Source: Pseudomonadota bacterium (GTDB lineage Bacteria; Pseudomonadota; Alphaproteobacteria; UBA2136; UBA6156). From it: a stretch of DNA of 64,000 nt. A program made the translations under genes and the position numbers. Below are positions 63,890-64,000 of this stretch, piece after piece. Numbering within the stretch: the stretch's first letter is position 1; each line of letters opens with the position of its first letter. The notes under the pieces were generated by a model. The model searched no databases. It had not been told where the DNA came from and worked only from the letters and a program-made list of their open reading frames with translations. Location of the stretch: contig WGMN01000004.1 in assembly GCA_016125035.1 (NCBI GenBank), positions 1 through 64,000 of the forward strand, in the 5' to 3' direction.

Positions 63890-64000
63890 GCCGAGTTCTT
63901 TTTGGTTTTTGGCTTGTTGCCGCTGCCGGGCAGGGTGGCCAGCAGTGTAGCGTTTTGTGCGGTGGTGGCAATGAGGTGTTGGCTGCCTTTGACCTGCACA
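63886..64000 (-). CDS. fliO: FliO C-terminus, cut by the window edge
   Basis: The last 37 codons of an upstream gene on the same strand, ending LLATLPGSGNKPKTKKNSA. The VKGSQHLIATTAQNATLLATL stretch resembles the C-terminal part of FliO, and fliO normally precedes fliP. The stop overlaps the fliP start. The N-terminus is outside the window. Confidence 0.65.
   Translation of the reverse strand, partial: VQVKGSQHLIATTAQNATLLATLPGSGNKPKTKKNSA

Noticed and set aside
1-64000. CRISPR array, based on many short direct repeats
   Set aside because: The repeats are contiguous heptamers without unique spacers, and no cas genes are present.

Overview
The window is a gene-dense, GC-rich stretch of a flagellated, chemotactic bacterial chromosome. 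It is most likely an alphaproteobacterium, for three reasons: the block fliF-fliG-fliH-fliN-motA-like-flbD-like, the order mutY / DUF721 (DciA-like) / dsbA-like, and fliM followed by a DUF6468-like protein and a MotE-like protein. A CheZ phosphatase, FlhF and FlhG are also present, which is less usual for the class. I cannot name a genus. No tRNA or rRNA genes were seen.

Layout: (1) 1-6.2 kb: a periplasmic TPR protein, a lipoprotein, flhA and two small proteins, with dispersed hairpin repeats. (2) 6.3-12.4 kb, minus strand: fliF, fliG, fliH, fliN, a MotA-type stator subunit and a sigma-54 activator of the FlbD type. (3) 12.8-15.1 kb: a very long flagellin. (4) 15.2-18.7 kb: a perfect NrdR-box palindrome and class Ia ribonucleotide reductase nrdAB. 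(5) 18.8-30.5 kb: housekeeping and envelope genes (trmD, rplS, slt, rnhB, a glycosyltransferase, an epimerase, mutY, dciA-like, dsbA-like), including a frameshifted patatin. (6) 30.6-34.0 kb: F0 ATP synthase genes (atpI-like, then atpB-atpE-atpF), interrupted by minus-strand small membrane proteins, then rpmE. (7) 34.0-39.7 kb: cheW (start region frameshifted), fliI-fliJ, cheR and a FliK-like protein. (8) 39.7-45.8 kb: a structured intergenic region, unknown proteins, an orotate-PRTase/PQQ-propeller fusion, flhG and flhF. (9) 45.9-62.0 kb, plus strand: a sigma-54-driven second flagellin, a FlaG-like gene, fliD, fliS, fliL, fliM, DUF6468, motE, cheY, cheZ, cheB, cheA, two MotB-like genes and a large TPR protein. 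(10) 62.0-64.0 kb: a four-helix-bundle gene with an internal stop, mpg, fliP and the end of fliO.

How the genes fit together: most of the window builds and controls one flagellum. It encodes parts of the export gate (FlhA, FliP, FliO), the export ATPase and its partners (FliI, FliH, FliJ), the MS ring and switch (FliF, FliG, FliM, FliN), the filament, cap and chaperone (flagellins, FliD, FliS), the hook-length regulator (FliK), position and number control (FlhF, FlhG), a complete Che pathway (CheA, W, Y, Z, B, R) and stator-type proteins. One excellent -24/-12 promoter before flagellin 2 links the FlbD-like activator to filament synthesis.

The most unusual feature is repeats. Heptamer tandem arrays with different 7-mers sit at gene boundaries throughout the window, once inside mutY in frame and once as an inverted pair after fliJ. 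Two further hairpin families are present, one with paired (covarying) base changes between its copies. Several genes look recently broken or recoded: cheW by a 16-bp tandem duplication, the patatin at a G7 run, and the four-helix-bundle gene by an in-frame TGA.
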